Shown one piece after another: positions 37,247 through 45,971 of a stretch of DNA of 64,000 bases (the stretch's first letter is position 1; the number at the start of each line of letters is the position of its first letter). Where the stretch lies: contig NZ_JAJFAX010000008.1 of NCBI RefSeq assembly GCF_019710475.1, positions 172,623-236,622 on the forward strand, given 5' to 3'. The notes under the pieces are model-generated. The model was not told the DNA's origin. It was given only the letters and a program-made list of their open reading frames with translations, and made no database searches. This DNA is from Glycomyces sp. TRM65418 (lineage in GTDB: Bacteria > Actinomycetota > Actinomycetes > Mycobacteriales > Micromonosporaceae). Position numbers and translations under genes: made by a program.

Positions 37247-38230
37247 TTACGAGAGTCCGCCGAAGAGGGTGGTGACGGAGCCGTCGTTGAAGACCTCCCA
37301 GATGGCCTTCGCGACGAGCGGGGCGATGGAGAGGACCGTGAGCTTCTCGAGGTCGGCGGCTTCCTTGGGGAGCGGGAGGGTGTTCGTGACGATGACCTCG
37401 CTGACGGGTGCGGCGGCGAGGCGCTCGGCGGCGGGGCCGGACATGATCGGGTGGGTCGAGGCGATGACGATGTCCTCGACGCCGGACTTGTGCAGCATCT
37501 CCGCGGCGGAGCAGATGGTCCCGGCGGTGTCGATCATGTCGTCGATGAGCAGGCAGGTCCGGCCCTCGACGTCGCCGACGACCTTGTGCGCGACGACCTG
37601 GTTGGGCTTGAGCGGGTCGCGGGTCTTGTGCACGAACGCGATCGGGCAGCCGCCGAGGCGGTCGGACCAGCGCTCGGCGAGGCGCACGCGACCGGTGTCG
37701 GGCGAGACGACCGCCATCTGCCGGTCGGCGTACTTCTCCTCGACGTAGCGGGCGAGGGTCCCCATGGCGAAGAGGTGGTCGACGGGGCCGTCGAAGAAGC
37801 CCTGGATCTGCGCGGTGTGGAGGTCGACGGTGAGGATGCGGTCGGCGCCGGAGGTCTTGAGCAGGTCCGCGATGAGGCGGGCCGAGATGGGCTCGCGGCC
37901 GCGGTGCTTCTTGTCCTGGCGGGCGTAGGGGTAGAACGGCAGCACGACGGTGATGCGCTTGGCCGAGCCGCGCTTGAGCGCGTCGATCATGATGAGGGTC
38001 TCCATGACCCACTCGTTGATCGGGGCGGGCATGGACTGCACGACGAAGGCGTCGCAGCCGCGGACGGACTCCTGGTACCGGACGAAGAGCTCGCCGTTGG
38101 CGAAGGAGTAGGCGCTCATCGGGGTCGGCGCGACCCCGAGGTGCTTGCCGATCTCCTCAGCCAGCTCCGGGTAGGCGCGCCCGGAGAACAGCATGAGCAT
38201 CTTGGAGTTGACAGCGGACATGCTCGCCAT
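37247..38230 (-). CDS. prs: Ribose-phosphate pyrophosphokinase
   Basis: The 327-residue PRPP synthetase has the ATP-binding flexible loop YARQDKKHRGREPISARL, TVDLHTAQIQGFFD, the pyrophosphate-site SPDTGRVRLAE segment and the PRPP-binding loop LLIDDMIDTAGTI (227-239). It feeds nucleotide, His and Trp synthesis. It follows glmU on the same strand after 101 bases, the glmU-prs pairing found widely in Gram-positives. Confidence 0.96.
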   Translation of the reverse strand: MASMSAVNSKMLMLFSGRAYPELAEEIGKHLGVAPTPMSAYSFANGELFVRYQESVRGCDAFVVQSMPAPINEWVMETLIMIDALKRGSAKRITVVLPFYPYARQDKKHRGREPISARLIADLLKTSGADRILTVDLHTAQIQGFFDGPVDHLFAMGTLARYVEEKYADRQMAVVSPDTGRVRLAERWSDRLGGCPIAFVHKTRDPLKPNQVVAHKVVGDVEGRTCLLIDDMIDTAGTICSAAEMLHKSGVEDIVIASTHPIMSGPAAERLAAAPVSEVIVTNTLPLPKEAADLEKLTVLSIAPLVAKAIWEVFNDGSVTTLFGGLS

Positions 38231-38331
38231 GACGTGGGCTCCCCCATAGGTCGTCTCACCAGAACCTCGACGGTTCCAGTGTCCCTGACCGGGCCGTGGA
38301 GCGCGAGGGGACCTGCCCGTTTAGTGTCCCG

Positions 38332-39771
38332 TCACGCTTCCGACACTCCCGCCTCATCTTTCGCTCTCCTTGCTGCTTCATCCGAGATCGTGCCGGCGCG
38401 CTTCTTGGCGACCCAGCCCTCGAGAGCGGCCTGGCGGGCGCGGGCGACGCCGAGGTCGCCGGGTTCGACGTCCTTGACGATGGTGGAGCCCGCGGCGACG
38501 TAGGCGCCGTCGCCGACGGAGACGGGGGCGACGAGCACCGAGTCGCAGCCGATGAACGCGGCCTCGCCGATCTCGGTGTGGTGCTTGCGGACGCCGTCGT
38601 AGTTGGCGGTGATGACGCCGCAGCCGATGTTGGCGTTCGCGCCGACCGTGGCGTCGCCGAGGTAGGCGAGGTGGTTGGCCTTCGCGCCGCGGCCGATGTC
38701 GGCGTTCTTGGTCTCGACGAACGCGCCGACCTTGGCGTCCTCGGCGAGCTTGGACGCCGCGCGCAGGTGCGCGAAGGGCCCGACGTGGGCGCCCTGGCCG
38801 ATGTGGGCCTGGTCGGCGTGGCTGCGGACGACCACGGCGTTCGCGCCGACGATGGTGTCGGTGAGCGTGGTGTCGGGGCCGATCTCGGCTCCGGAGTCGA
38901 CGGCGGTGGCGCCCTTCAGCTGGACGCCGGGGTGGAAGAGGACGTCGGGGGCGACCTTGACGGTGGCGTCGATCCAGGTGGTCTCGGGGTCCTCCATGGT
39001 GACGCCGGACTTCATCAGCTCGGTGTTGATGCGGCGCTGCATGATGCGGCGCAGCGAGGCGAGCTGGGCGCGGTCGTTGCAGCCGAGGACCTCGGTGGGG
39101 TCGTCGACGACGACGGCGCCGATCGGGTGGCCGGCCTCGCGGGCGAGTTCGAGCACGTCGGTGAGGTACTGCTCGCCCTGGTCGTTCGCGGAGTCGAGTT
39201 TGGCGAGCTGCTCGCGCAGGATCTTCGCGTCGAAGGCGTAGGTGCCGGAGTTGATCTCGCGGATGGCGAGCTCGGAGAGGTCGGCGTCGCGGTGCTCGAC
39301 GTTGCGGAGCACGTTGCCGTCGCTGTCGCGCACGATGCGGCCGAACCCGGTGGGGTCGTCCACTTCGGCGGTGAGGACGGTGACGGCCTGCCGGGTCTTC
39401 TCGTGGACCTCGACGAGTTCGGCGAGGGAGTCCGAGCGCAGCAGCGGGGTGTCGCCGCAGGCGACGATGACGGTGCCCTCGAGGTCGGGGTAGGCGTCGA
39501 GCGCGGTGCGGACCGCGTGGCCGGTGCCGAGCTGCTCGGCCTGGAGCACGGTCTGCGCGTCGGGTGCGGCCTCGTCGAGGAAGGCGGTGACCTGGTCGGC
39601 GGCGGCGCCCACGACCACGATGCGCAGGTCCGGCCCGACGGCGCGGGTGGCCTGGAGGACGTGCCCGAGCAGGGGCCGGCCCAGCATCTCGTGCAGCATC
39701 TTGGGTTTCGAGGACTTCATGCGGGTGCCCAGGCCAGCGGCCAGGATGATCGCCGAACGTTCACTGCTCAT
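38332..39771 (-). CDS. glmU: Bifunctional GlmU: GlcNAc-1-P uridyltransferase / GlcN-1-P acetyltransferase
   Basis: The 479-residue protein has an N-terminal pyrophosphorylase domain with ILAAGLGTRMKSSKPKML (9-26) and a GTGHAVRTAL segment, then a left-handed beta-helix acetyltransferase domain from about 250 with hexapeptide repeats (TTLTDTIVGANAVV, IGQGAHVGPFAHLR, KANHLAYLGDATVGANANIGCGVITANYDG). It makes UDP-GlcNAc for peptidoglycan and surface glycans. glmM, the preceding pathway step, is at 47067-48395. Confidence 0.97.
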   Translation of the reverse strand: MSSERSAIILAAGLGTRMKSSKPKMLHEMLGRPLLGHVLQATRAVGPDLRIVVVGAAADQVTAFLDEAAPDAQTVLQAEQLGTGHAVRTALDAYPDLEGTVIVACGDTPLLRSDSLAELVEVHEKTRQAVTVLTAEVDDPTGFGRIVRDSDGNVLRNVEHRDADLSELAIREINSGTYAFDAKILREQLAKLDSANDQGEQYLTDVLELAREAGHPIGAVVVDDPTEVLGCNDRAQLASLRRIMQRRINTELMKSGVTMEDPETTWIDATVKVAPDVLFHPGVQLKGATAVDSGAEIGPDTTLTDTIVGANAVVVRSHADQAHIGQGAHVGPFAHLRAASKLAEDAKVGAFVETKNADIGRGAKANHLAYLGDATVGANANIGCGVITANYDGVRKHHTEIGEAAFIGCDSVLVAPVSVGDGAYVAAGSTIVKDVEPGDLGVARARQAALEGWVAKKRAGTISDEAARRAKDEAGVSEA

Positions 39772-39912
39772 GATGGGCCATGGTAGTCGGTGGCGGGGAC
39801 GTGAACGGCTCGGGCCGCGGGAGTCGCGCCGTTCGCGCCATTACCGAATCGTTACGAATGGAACACGCTCTCCACCATCCCGAGGCTTGTGCGACCTGCA
39901 TCACGCGTCATA

Positions 39913-39926
39913 TGTTGCAGTCAACA
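39913..39926 (+). promoter_or_regulatory. Inverted repeat upstream of the xylose-type transporter, candidate ROK operator
   Basis: TGTTG-CAGT-CAACA forms a short palindrome 22 bases before the start codon of xylF, followed by CAACAAAT. The surrounding 40 bases are conspicuously AT-richer than the genes. AT-rich half sites of the TTGTT/AACAA kind are typical for ROK repressors, and a ROK gene ends this operon. The site lies between the promoter and the Shine-Dalgarno GGAGG (39936-39940). Confidence 0.45.
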
Positions 39927-39948
39927 ACAAATCTCGGAGGTACCTCTC

Positions 39949-41052
39949 ATGCACCTTCCCAGCAGCTCCCCGACCCGATCCCTCGCGGCCGCGGCCGCCG
40001 GAGCGACCCTCGTCCTCGGCCTCGCCGCCTGCGGCGGCGGCGAAGGCGGCGACTCCGGCGGCGAGGAGACGCCGCTCATCGGCGTCATCCTCCCCGACTC
40101 GGCCTCGTCCGACCGGTGGGAGACCGCCGACCGCAGATACCTCGAAGCCGCCTTCGAAGCGGCCGGCGTCGACTACGACATCCAGAACGCGCAAGGCAGC
40201 CGCGAGGACTTCCAGACCATCGCCGACCAGATGCTCACCAAGGGCGTCGACGTGCTGATCACCGTCAACCTCGACTCCGGCACCGGCGCCACCGTCATCG
40301 AGAAGGCCAAGTCCCAGGGCGTGGCCACCATCGACTACGACCGCCTCACCGAAGGCGGCGGCGCCGACTACTACGTCAGCTTCGACAACGAACGCGTCGG
40401 CGTCCTCCAGGGCGAAGGCCTCGTCGCCTGCCTCGAAGGGGTCGCGAACCCCCTCGTCGCCGAACTCAACGGCTCCCCCACCGACAACAACGCGACCCTC
40501 TTCAAGCGGGGCTACGACTCCGTCCTCGACCCGCTCTACGAGTCCGGAGCGCTGACCAAGGGCCCTGACGAATGGGTCCCCGACTGGGACAACGCCCAGG
40601 GCGGCACGCTCTTCGAGCAGATGCTCACCGACACCGGCACCGAGATCGACGGCGTCCTCGCCGCCAACGACGGGCTCGCGCACGCCGTCATCACCGTCCT
40701 GGAACGCAACAACCTCAACGGCACCGTCCCGGTCACCGGCCAGGACGCCACCGTCCAGGGCCTGCAGAACATCCTCGCCGGCGACCAGTGCATGACCGTC
40801 TACAAGGCCATCGAAGAGGAGGCGAACGCCGCCGCCGACCTCGCCGTCGCGCTCGCCAACGGCGAGAAGCCGAGCACCGACGCCACCGTCGTCGACCCGG
40901 TGACCGAGGCCGACGTGCCCGCCGTCCTCCTCGAACCGGTCGCGATCACCATCGACAACATCCAGCTCGTCGTGGACGACGGCTACGCCGACCCCGCGGA
41001 GCTGTGCGCCGGCGAGTTCGCCGCGCTCTGCACCGAGCACGGGATCGGATAG
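39949..41052 (+). CDS. xylF: Xylose-type ABC transporter substrate-binding lipoprotein
   Basis: The 367-residue protein has a lipoprotein signal with lipobox LGLAAC (Cys28) and a Gly/Glu linker. The periplasmic-binding type 1 fold starts at IGVILPDSASSDRWETADRR, a segment strongly reminiscent of XylF, followed by TIADQMLTKGVDVLI, VATIDYDRLTEGGGADYYVSFDN and VTGQDATVQGLQNI. ATG 39949 has GGAGG eight bases upstream; a longer frame has no such support. It leads a four-gene operon with ATPase, permease and ROK regulator. Xylose is the likely ligand by similarity; no catabolic gene is adjacent. Confidence 0.85.
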   Translation: MHLPSSSPTRSLAAAAAGATLVLGLAACGGGEGGDSGGEETPLIGVILPDSASSDRWETADRRYLEAAFEAAGVDYDIQNAQGSREDFQTIADQMLTKGVDVLITVNLDSGTGATVIEKAKSQGVATIDYDRLTEGGGADYYVSFDNERVGVLQGEGLVACLEGVANPLVAELNGSPTDNNATLFKRGYDSVLDPLYESGALTKGPDEWVPDWDNAQGGTLFEQMLTDTGTEIDGVLAANDGLAHAVITVLERNNLNGTVPVTGQDATVQGLQNILAGDQCMTVYKAIEEEANAAADLAVALANGEKPSTDATVVDPVTEADVPAVLLEPVAITIDNIQLVVDDGYADPAELCAGEFAALCTEHGIG

Positions 41053-41061
41053 GGGCCGCAC

Positions 41062-41826
41062 GTGCTGCTCGAACTCACCGGCCTCTCGAAGCGCTTCGGA
41101 CCGGTCGAAGTCCTCTCCGACGTCGATCTCGCGATCGACGCCGGAGAGGTCTGCGCGCTCGTCGGCGACAACGGCGCCGGCAAGTCCACACTGGTCAAAT
41201 GCATCGCGGGCATCCACGCCATCGACGGCGGCACCATCAACGTCGACGGCCGGCCCCGCGGCATCTCCGGCCCCCGCGACGCCGCCGCCCTCGGCATCGA
41301 GATCGTCTACCAGGACCTCGCCCTGTGCGACAACCTCGATGTCGTCGAGAACCTCTTCCTCGGCCGCGAGCGCCGCCGCGGCCTCGTCCTCGACGACGAC
41401 GCCATGGAGCAGCTCGCCGCCGAGACCCTCGAATCGCTGGCCGTCCGCACCATCCGCAACCTCCGCCAGCCCGTCGCGAGCCTCTCCGGCGGCCAGCGCC
41501 AGACCGTGGCCATCGCCAAGGCGGTGCTGTGGAACTCGCGCCTGGTCATCCTCGACGAGCCCACCGCCGCGCTCGGCGTCGCCCAGACCCGGCAGGTCCT
41601 CGAACTCATCCGCCGCCTCGCCGACCAGGGCCTGGCCGTCCTCTACATCTCGCACAACCTCAACGACGTCTTCGCCGTGGCCGACCGGATCGCCACGCTC
41701 TACCTGGGGCGCATGGCGGCCGTGCTCGACGCCGCCGACACCACGCAGTCGCAGGTGGTCGAACTGATCACGAGCGGCCGGTCCGGGTCCCTGGGCCTCA
41801 TCGACACGAACGGAGTGCGGCCGTGA
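41062..41826 (+). CDS. xylG: Sugar ABC transporter ATP-binding protein
   Basis: The 254-residue protein has a single nucleotide-binding domain: Walker A GDNGAGKST (35-43), Q-loop VYQDLAL, signature SLSGGQRQ, Walker B LVILDEPT and the switch His in ISHNLNDV. Many xylose/ribose ATPases are tandem domains of about 500 residues; this one is a half-size form that would act as a homodimer, as seen in several actinobacterial CUT2 systems. It starts nine bases after xylF and overlaps the permease by four bases. Confidence 0.88.
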   Translation: MLLELTGLSKRFGPVEVLSDVDLAIDAGEVCALVGDNGAGKSTLVKCIAGIHAIDGGTINVDGRPRGISGPRDAAALGIEIVYQDLALCDNLDVVENLFLGRERRRGLVLDDDAMEQLAAETLESLAVRTIRNLRQPVASLSGGQRQTVAIAKAVLWNSRLVILDEPTAALGVAQTRQVLELIRRLADQGLAVLYISHNLNDVFAVADRIATLYLGRMAAVLDAADTTQSQVVELITSGRSGSLGLIDTNGVRP

Positions 41827-43094
41827 GCACCCCTGTGCACCTGAAGGAAGACCGGCCCGAGGCCGCGACCGAACCGGGCCCGGCCCGGGCCATCGCCCTC
41901 CACCTCAAGGGCTACTGGAACGAGGTCCGCTCGGGCGAGGTCGGGGCCCTCCCGGCCGTGGCCGGGATCATCGCGCTCTGCGCCTTCTTCGGCTTCTCCC
42001 AGCCGGTGTTCCTCTCCGTGGGGAACCTCGCGAACCTCTTCGGGCAGGGCGCGGCCGTCGCGTGCATCGCCATGGGCCTGGTGTTCGTCCTCGTCATCGG
42101 CGAGATCGACCTCTCGGCCGGGTTCGCCTCGGGGGTGTGCGCCGCGATCATGGCGGTGATCCTCACCGACTGGGGCTGGCCGTGGCCGATCGGCATCGGC
42201 GCGGCCCTCGCGACGGGCATGCTCATCGGGCTGGTCCTCGGCACGCTCGTGGTCAAGCTCGGGATCCCGTCGTTCGTGGTGACGCTCGCGGCGTTCCTGG
42301 CGTTCCAGGGGGTCGTGCTGATGATCCTCAAGGAGGGCACCAACATCACGATCAACGACGAGACGGTCAAGGCCGTCGCGGGCGGGAACCTGGAGCGCTG
42401 GCAGGGCTGGGCGCTGCTCGTCCTCACCGTCGCCGCCTACGCGGCCCTGCAGTTGCAGCGGTGGCGGCGGCGCGTCGAACGCTCGCTCGTGCACGAGCCG
42501 CTCGCGGTGGTCCTCGCGCGGATCGGCGCGCTCGCGGCGCTGCTGACGGGGACGGTGTTCCTGTTCAACCTGGAGCGCTCGGCGAACCCGCAGATCATCT
42601 CGCTGACGGGCGTGCCCGTGGTCGTGGTGCTCCTCGGGGCCCTGTTCGCGGTGTGGACGTTCGTGCTGCACCGCACCCGGTTCGGGCGGCACCTGTACGC
42701 CGTCGGCGGGAACCACGAGGCCGCGGTGCGCGCGGGCGTGGCCGTCGACCGGGTGCGCATCGGCGCGTTCGTCATCTGCTCGGGCATGGCCGCGGTCGGC
42801 GGGATCGTGGCGGCGTCGCGCGCGGCCTCGGTGGACCCGAACACCGGCGGCTCCAATGTGCTCCTGCTTTCGGTCGGGGCCGCCGTGATCGGCGGTGCTA
42901 GCCTCTTCGGTGGCAAGGGCACGGTGCGGGCGGCCCTCCTGGGAGGAGCGGTGGTGGCGATCATCAACAACGGCATGGGCCTGATGGGGCTGAGCGCCGG
43001 CGTGCGGTTCGGCGTGACCGGGGCGGTGCTGCTGCTCGCGGCCGGCGTCGACGCCATGTCGCGGGGCCGGGGCAAGCTCTTCGGCAGGCACTGA
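41823..43094 (+). CDS. xylH: Sugar ABC transporter permease
   Basis: The 423-residue integral membrane protein has about ten hydrophobic helices and starts at GTG 41823. The CUT2/BPD_transp_2 signature is recognisable in VIGEIDLSAGFASGVCA near the N-terminus and GGKGTVRAALLGGAVVAIINNGMGLMG near the C-terminus. An extra pair of segments in the middle (about 195-255, containing RWRRRVERSLVHEPL) gives the XylH-like length, longer than RbsC. It forms the channel with XylG. Confidence 0.88.
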   Translation: MSTPVHLKEDRPEAATEPGPARAIALHLKGYWNEVRSGEVGALPAVAGIIALCAFFGFSQPVFLSVGNLANLFGQGAAVACIAMGLVFVLVIGEIDLSAGFASGVCAAIMAVILTDWGWPWPIGIGAALATGMLIGLVLGTLVVKLGIPSFVVTLAAFLAFQGVVLMILKEGTNITINDETVKAVAGGNLERWQGWALLVLTVAAYAALQLQRWRRRVERSLVHEPLAVVLARIGALAALLTGTVFLFNLERSANPQIISLTGVPVVVVLLGALFAVWTFVLHRTRFGRHLYAVGGNHEAAVRAGVAVDRVRIGAFVICSGMAAVGGIVAASRAASVDPNTGGSNVLLLSVGAAVIGGASLFGGKGTVRAALLGGAVVAIINNGMGLMGLSAGVRFGVTGAVLLLAAGVDAMSRGRGKLFGRH

Positions 43095-43097
43095 CCG

Positions 43098-44186
43098 GTG
43101 GCCCGAACCGGGACCGAGGAGCTGCGTCGGCGCAATCGTGCGGCACTGCTCGAACAATTGCACCGGCACGGTCCCCAGACCCGCGCCGAACTCACCGAGG
43201 CCTTGGGGCTCAACCGGTCCACGATCGGCGCGCTCGCGACCGACCTGGCCGAGTCGGGGCACCTCCAGGAGACGACGGGCCGGTCGACCGGGTCGGCCGG
43301 CCGGCCTTCGACGCTGGTGGAGTGCGTCCCGAAGGCGGCCACGGTCGCGGCGGTCGAGATCCGCGCCCGGAGTGTGCGGTTCGCGCTGGTCGGGCTGGGC
43401 GGCGAGGTCCTCGAACGCACCGAGTCGGGGCTCGACGAGGACGCGGACCCGATGGACGCCGTCGCGGTGATCACCGGCGGCACGGCCGCCGAGGCGATCG
43501 AGGCCGTGGCGGCGGTGCCGGGGCTCGTGGACGCGGGGGTCGTGGCGCATTCGACGGAGCTGGGCTGGGCCGGGCGCGACGCGTCCGCGGACCTGGAGGC
43601 GGCGACCGGGCGCGAATGGCGGGTGGTCGACACGGCGACGGCCGCGGCGGTCGGCGAATGGTCGCGGGGCGACGCCCACGAGTCGACGAAGCTGCTGTAC
43701 CTGCACGGCGGCCGGGGTCTGACGGCGGGGCTGGTGATCGAGGGCCGCGCGCAGCGCGGCGGCTCGATCCAGTTGGGTCACATCGTGGTGAAGCCGGGCG
43801 GGCTCGAGTGCGCGTGCGGGCTGCTCGGGTGTCTGGAGGCCGAGATGGAGGCCTTCGCCTACACCGAGGACATCGAGCACGCGACGGCCGCGGCCGGGCT
43901 GGGCGACGCGGCGGCCCGGGACCGGCTGCGGCGGGCGGGACAGGACCTCGGCCGCGCGCTGGGCGCGGTCGTGACGGCGACGGGCCCGGACGAGATCCTC
44001 TTCGGCGGGTGGCTGCGCGAGCTGTACCTCTCGGCGGCGGCTCCGGTCCGTTCGGCCCTGGCCGAGACGACGCTGCCGCATCTGCGGTCGAAGCTGCGCC
44101 TGCGGACGCCGGTCCTGGGTGAAGAGGGCCCGCTCATCGGAGCGGCGGAAGCGGGATTCGCAGCGGTCATCGACCGGATGCGCTGA
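43098..44186 (+). CDS. ROK-family transcriptional regulator
   Basis: The 362-residue protein has an N-terminal winged helix (about 15-60, TRAELTEALGLNRSTIGALATDLAESG) and a ROK sugar-binding domain. The zinc motif LECACGLLGCLE supplies Cys238, Cys240 and Cys245, with an upstream GH at about 227. The glucokinase-type active site is degraded (VVDTATAAAVGEW in place of the DNDANAA pattern), which fits a regulator rather than a kinase. It lies three bases after xylH, so it probably represses its own operon in response to the transported sugar; ligand is inferred. Confidence 0.88.
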   Translation: MARTGTEELRRRNRAALLEQLHRHGPQTRAELTEALGLNRSTIGALATDLAESGHLQETTGRSTGSAGRPSTLVECVPKAATVAAVEIRARSVRFALVGLGGEVLERTESGLDEDADPMDAVAVITGGTAAEAIEAVAAVPGLVDAGVVAHSTELGWAGRDASADLEAATGREWRVVDTATAAAVGEWSRGDAHESTKLLYLHGGRGLTAGLVIEGRAQRGGSIQLGHIVVKPGGLECACGLLGCLEAEMEAFAYTEDIEHATAAAGLGDAAARDRLRRAGQDLGRALGAVVTATGPDEILFGGWLRELYLSAAAPVRSALAETTLPHLRSKLRLRTPVLGEEGPLIGAAEAGFAAVIDRMR

Positions 44187-44325
44187 GGCGCGGGGCCCTC
44201 GGCGAGGGGAACGGGCGACGCTCAGGCCCGGTTCGCGGCCGGGACCGTCGGGCCCTCGCGCCGTCGTCGGGGGCTCCCCGAGTCCGGTTCACGGGCTGGT
44301 GCCCCGAACGGGGACTGGGGTGCGA

Positions 44326-44400
44326 TGGCTGGCCCGCCAGGACTCGAACCTGAAATGACTGAACCAAAATCAGTAGTGTTGCCAATTACACCACGGGCCA
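44326..44400 (-). tRNA. tRNA-Gln (anticodon TTG)
   Basis: Read on the minus strand, acceptor arms TGGCCCG (44394-44400) and CGGGCCA (44330-44336) pair. The D-arm is GGTGTAATTGGCAAC-like, the anticodon stem ACTGA/TCAGT encloses TTTTGGT with anticodon TTG, and the T-loop is GGTTCGAGTCC. The discriminator is G, and CCA appears encoded (44326-44328). It is isolated downstream of the ROK operon. The GC-rich 140 bases before it (44187-44325) contain several small hairpins that may end that operon. Confidence 0.93.
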
Positions 44401-44453
44401 TCGCGGGCGGTTCTCGTCGATCCGCCCGCGCGCAGCAATCTTAGCAACCGCCC

Positions 44454-45137
44454 TCAGGGGTCGGACCAGACGTGCTTGGGCACCTGCGCGAGCACCTGGT
44501 GCAGGAAGTCCGCGTAGTAGAAGACCTCCTCGGGGTTGAGCGGGCCCTTGCGGAAGGTCATGAGCCACGAGCCCTCGAAGCGCCAGCGGATCGCGTGCGC
44601 CCGCGGATCGGCGAGCATCCACTCCATCGTCCGCGCGTGGATGACGTCGTACGCGAACCGCGGGCTGGGCGACGCGATCTTGAACCGGTCGTTGAACGCC
44701 TGGTTCTCGAACTGGAGGTCCTTGTCGAACCGCCGCGACAGGGAGTTCTCGTGCGCGATGTCGAGCAGCGGCCGCATCGCGGGCAGGCTGATCGCCACCA
44801 CCTGGTAGTCGTGGGTCGAGGTGTTCTCGCCGTCGCTGGTGCGGTACCGGTACTGGAAGCAGTGCAGGTGCGTCTCGCGGAACGTCCCGCGGAAGACGTC
44901 GAGCGCCTCGCGCCCGCTCCCGGACGTGAACGGCGGCTGCCGCGAGATCGCCAGCACGGAGGGGTCGCTCGGCAGGTAATGGAAGCCGTGGTGGGCCGCC
45001 CAGGCCGCGCAGTAGGCCATGCGGCGCTGACGCGCCCGCCGCGAACAGTAGATCAGCACGGCCACGAGCCCGCCCGGGACGCCCAGGCACAGCAGGGGGA
45101 CGAGGACGGTGAACGCGACGCCGAGCCCGATCTCCAT
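44454..45137 (-). CDS. DUF3137-like membrane protein, paralogue A
   Basis: The 227-residue protein has one N-terminal membrane helix (about 6-30) and a cytoplasmic or external soluble domain that is alpha/beta and rich in aromatic residues. Recognisable segments are AYCAAWAAHHGFHYLP, LDVFRGTFRETHLHCFQYRY, FENQAFNDRFKIASP and DVIHARTMEWMLADP. The whole domain aligns with the next gene at about 50% identity by eye. AGGAGGAG is just upstream of ATG 45137. The gene pair sits beside lemA, as DUF3137 genes often do. Function is unknown. Confidence 0.72.
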   Translation of the reverse strand: MEIGLGVAFTVLVPLLCLGVPGGLVAVLIYCSRRARQRRMAYCAAWAAHHGFHYLPSDPSVLAISRQPPFTSGSGREALDVFRGTFRETHLHCFQYRYRTSDGENTSTHDYQVVAISLPAMRPLLDIAHENSLSRRFDKDLQFENQAFNDRFKIASPSPRFAYDVIHARTMEWMLADPRAHAIRWRFEGSWLMTFRKGPLNPEEVFYYADFLHQVLAQVPKHVWSDP

Positions 45138-45199
45138 GCTCCTCCTTCCGGGCCCGGAACGCCGCCCGGGCCGCCCCTGCCGGCGCGGCCCGATCAGAC

Positions 45200-45862
45200 C
45201 TAGTTGTTCGACCAGACGTGTCGGGGCACCTGCGCGTAGATGTCGATGAGGAAGTCCGCGTAGAAGAACACCTCGTCGAGCTTGAGGGCGCCCGAGCGGA
45301 AGGTCATGAGCCACGGGCCTTCGAAGCGCCACTGGTAGGAGCGGGCGCGCTGGTCGGCGAGCATCCACTCCATGGTGCGGGCGTGGATGACGTCGAAGGC
45401 GAAGCGGCGGTTGGGCGACTTGATCCTGAAGGTGTCGTTGAACGTCTGGTTCTCGAAGTCGATGTCCTTCGCGAACCGCTTGGTCAGGAAGTTCTCCTGG
45501 CTGATGTCCAGCAGGGGCCGGGCGGTCGGCAGGCCGATCGCCACGACCTGGTGGACGTGCGTCTGCGACTCCTTGCCGCTGCCGGTCGTGTACTGGTACT
45601 GGAAGAACACGATGTGCATGTTCTTGTACACGCCGCGGAAGACGTCGACGCCCTTGCGGGAGTGGCCGGTGTTGAACGGCTCCTCGGTGGACAGCCCGAC
45701 GACGGAGTTGTCGCCGGGTTCGTAGTGGAATCCGTACTGGGCCGCCCAGGCCCGGTACATCGCGATCTTCTTCTGCCTCGCGCGCCAGGCGAAGTAGACG
45801 CCGACACCGGCGACGAGGGCGCAGAGGACGTAAACCCACCACGAGCTATCGGAGGTACTCAC
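45200..45862 (-). CDS. DUF3137-like membrane protein, paralogue B
   Basis: The 220-residue protein has one N-terminal membrane helix (about 8-26), then the same soluble domain as the downstream paralogue: MYRAWAAQYGFHYEPGD, VDVFRGVYKNMHIVFFQYQY, FENQTFNDTFRIKSP, DVIHARTMEWMLADQ and YAQVPRHVWSNN. The conserved stretch suggests a shared fold used twice. It lies 109 bases downstream of lemA and 62 bases upstream of paralogue A, so the three may be one transcript. Confidence 0.72.
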   Translation of the reverse strand: MSTSDSSWWVYVLCALVAGVGVYFAWRARQKKIAMYRAWAAQYGFHYEPGDNSVVGLSTEEPFNTGHSRKGVDVFRGVYKNMHIVFFQYQYTTGSGKESQTHVHQVVAIGLPTARPLLDISQENFLTKRFAKDIDFENQTFNDTFRIKSPNRRFAFDVIHARTMEWMLADQRARSYQWRFEGPWLMTFRSGALKLDEVFFYADFLIDIYAQVPRHVWSNN

Positions 45863-45971
45863 TGGGATGTTCCTTCAGGGGGCGTCGGCATTGCAGCGGG
45901 GCTCAGTTCCAGTGAGCCGGGCGGAGGGAGGTGCGCACTCCGGGAGTCCGCGGCGAGGAGGGGGGCGGGCG

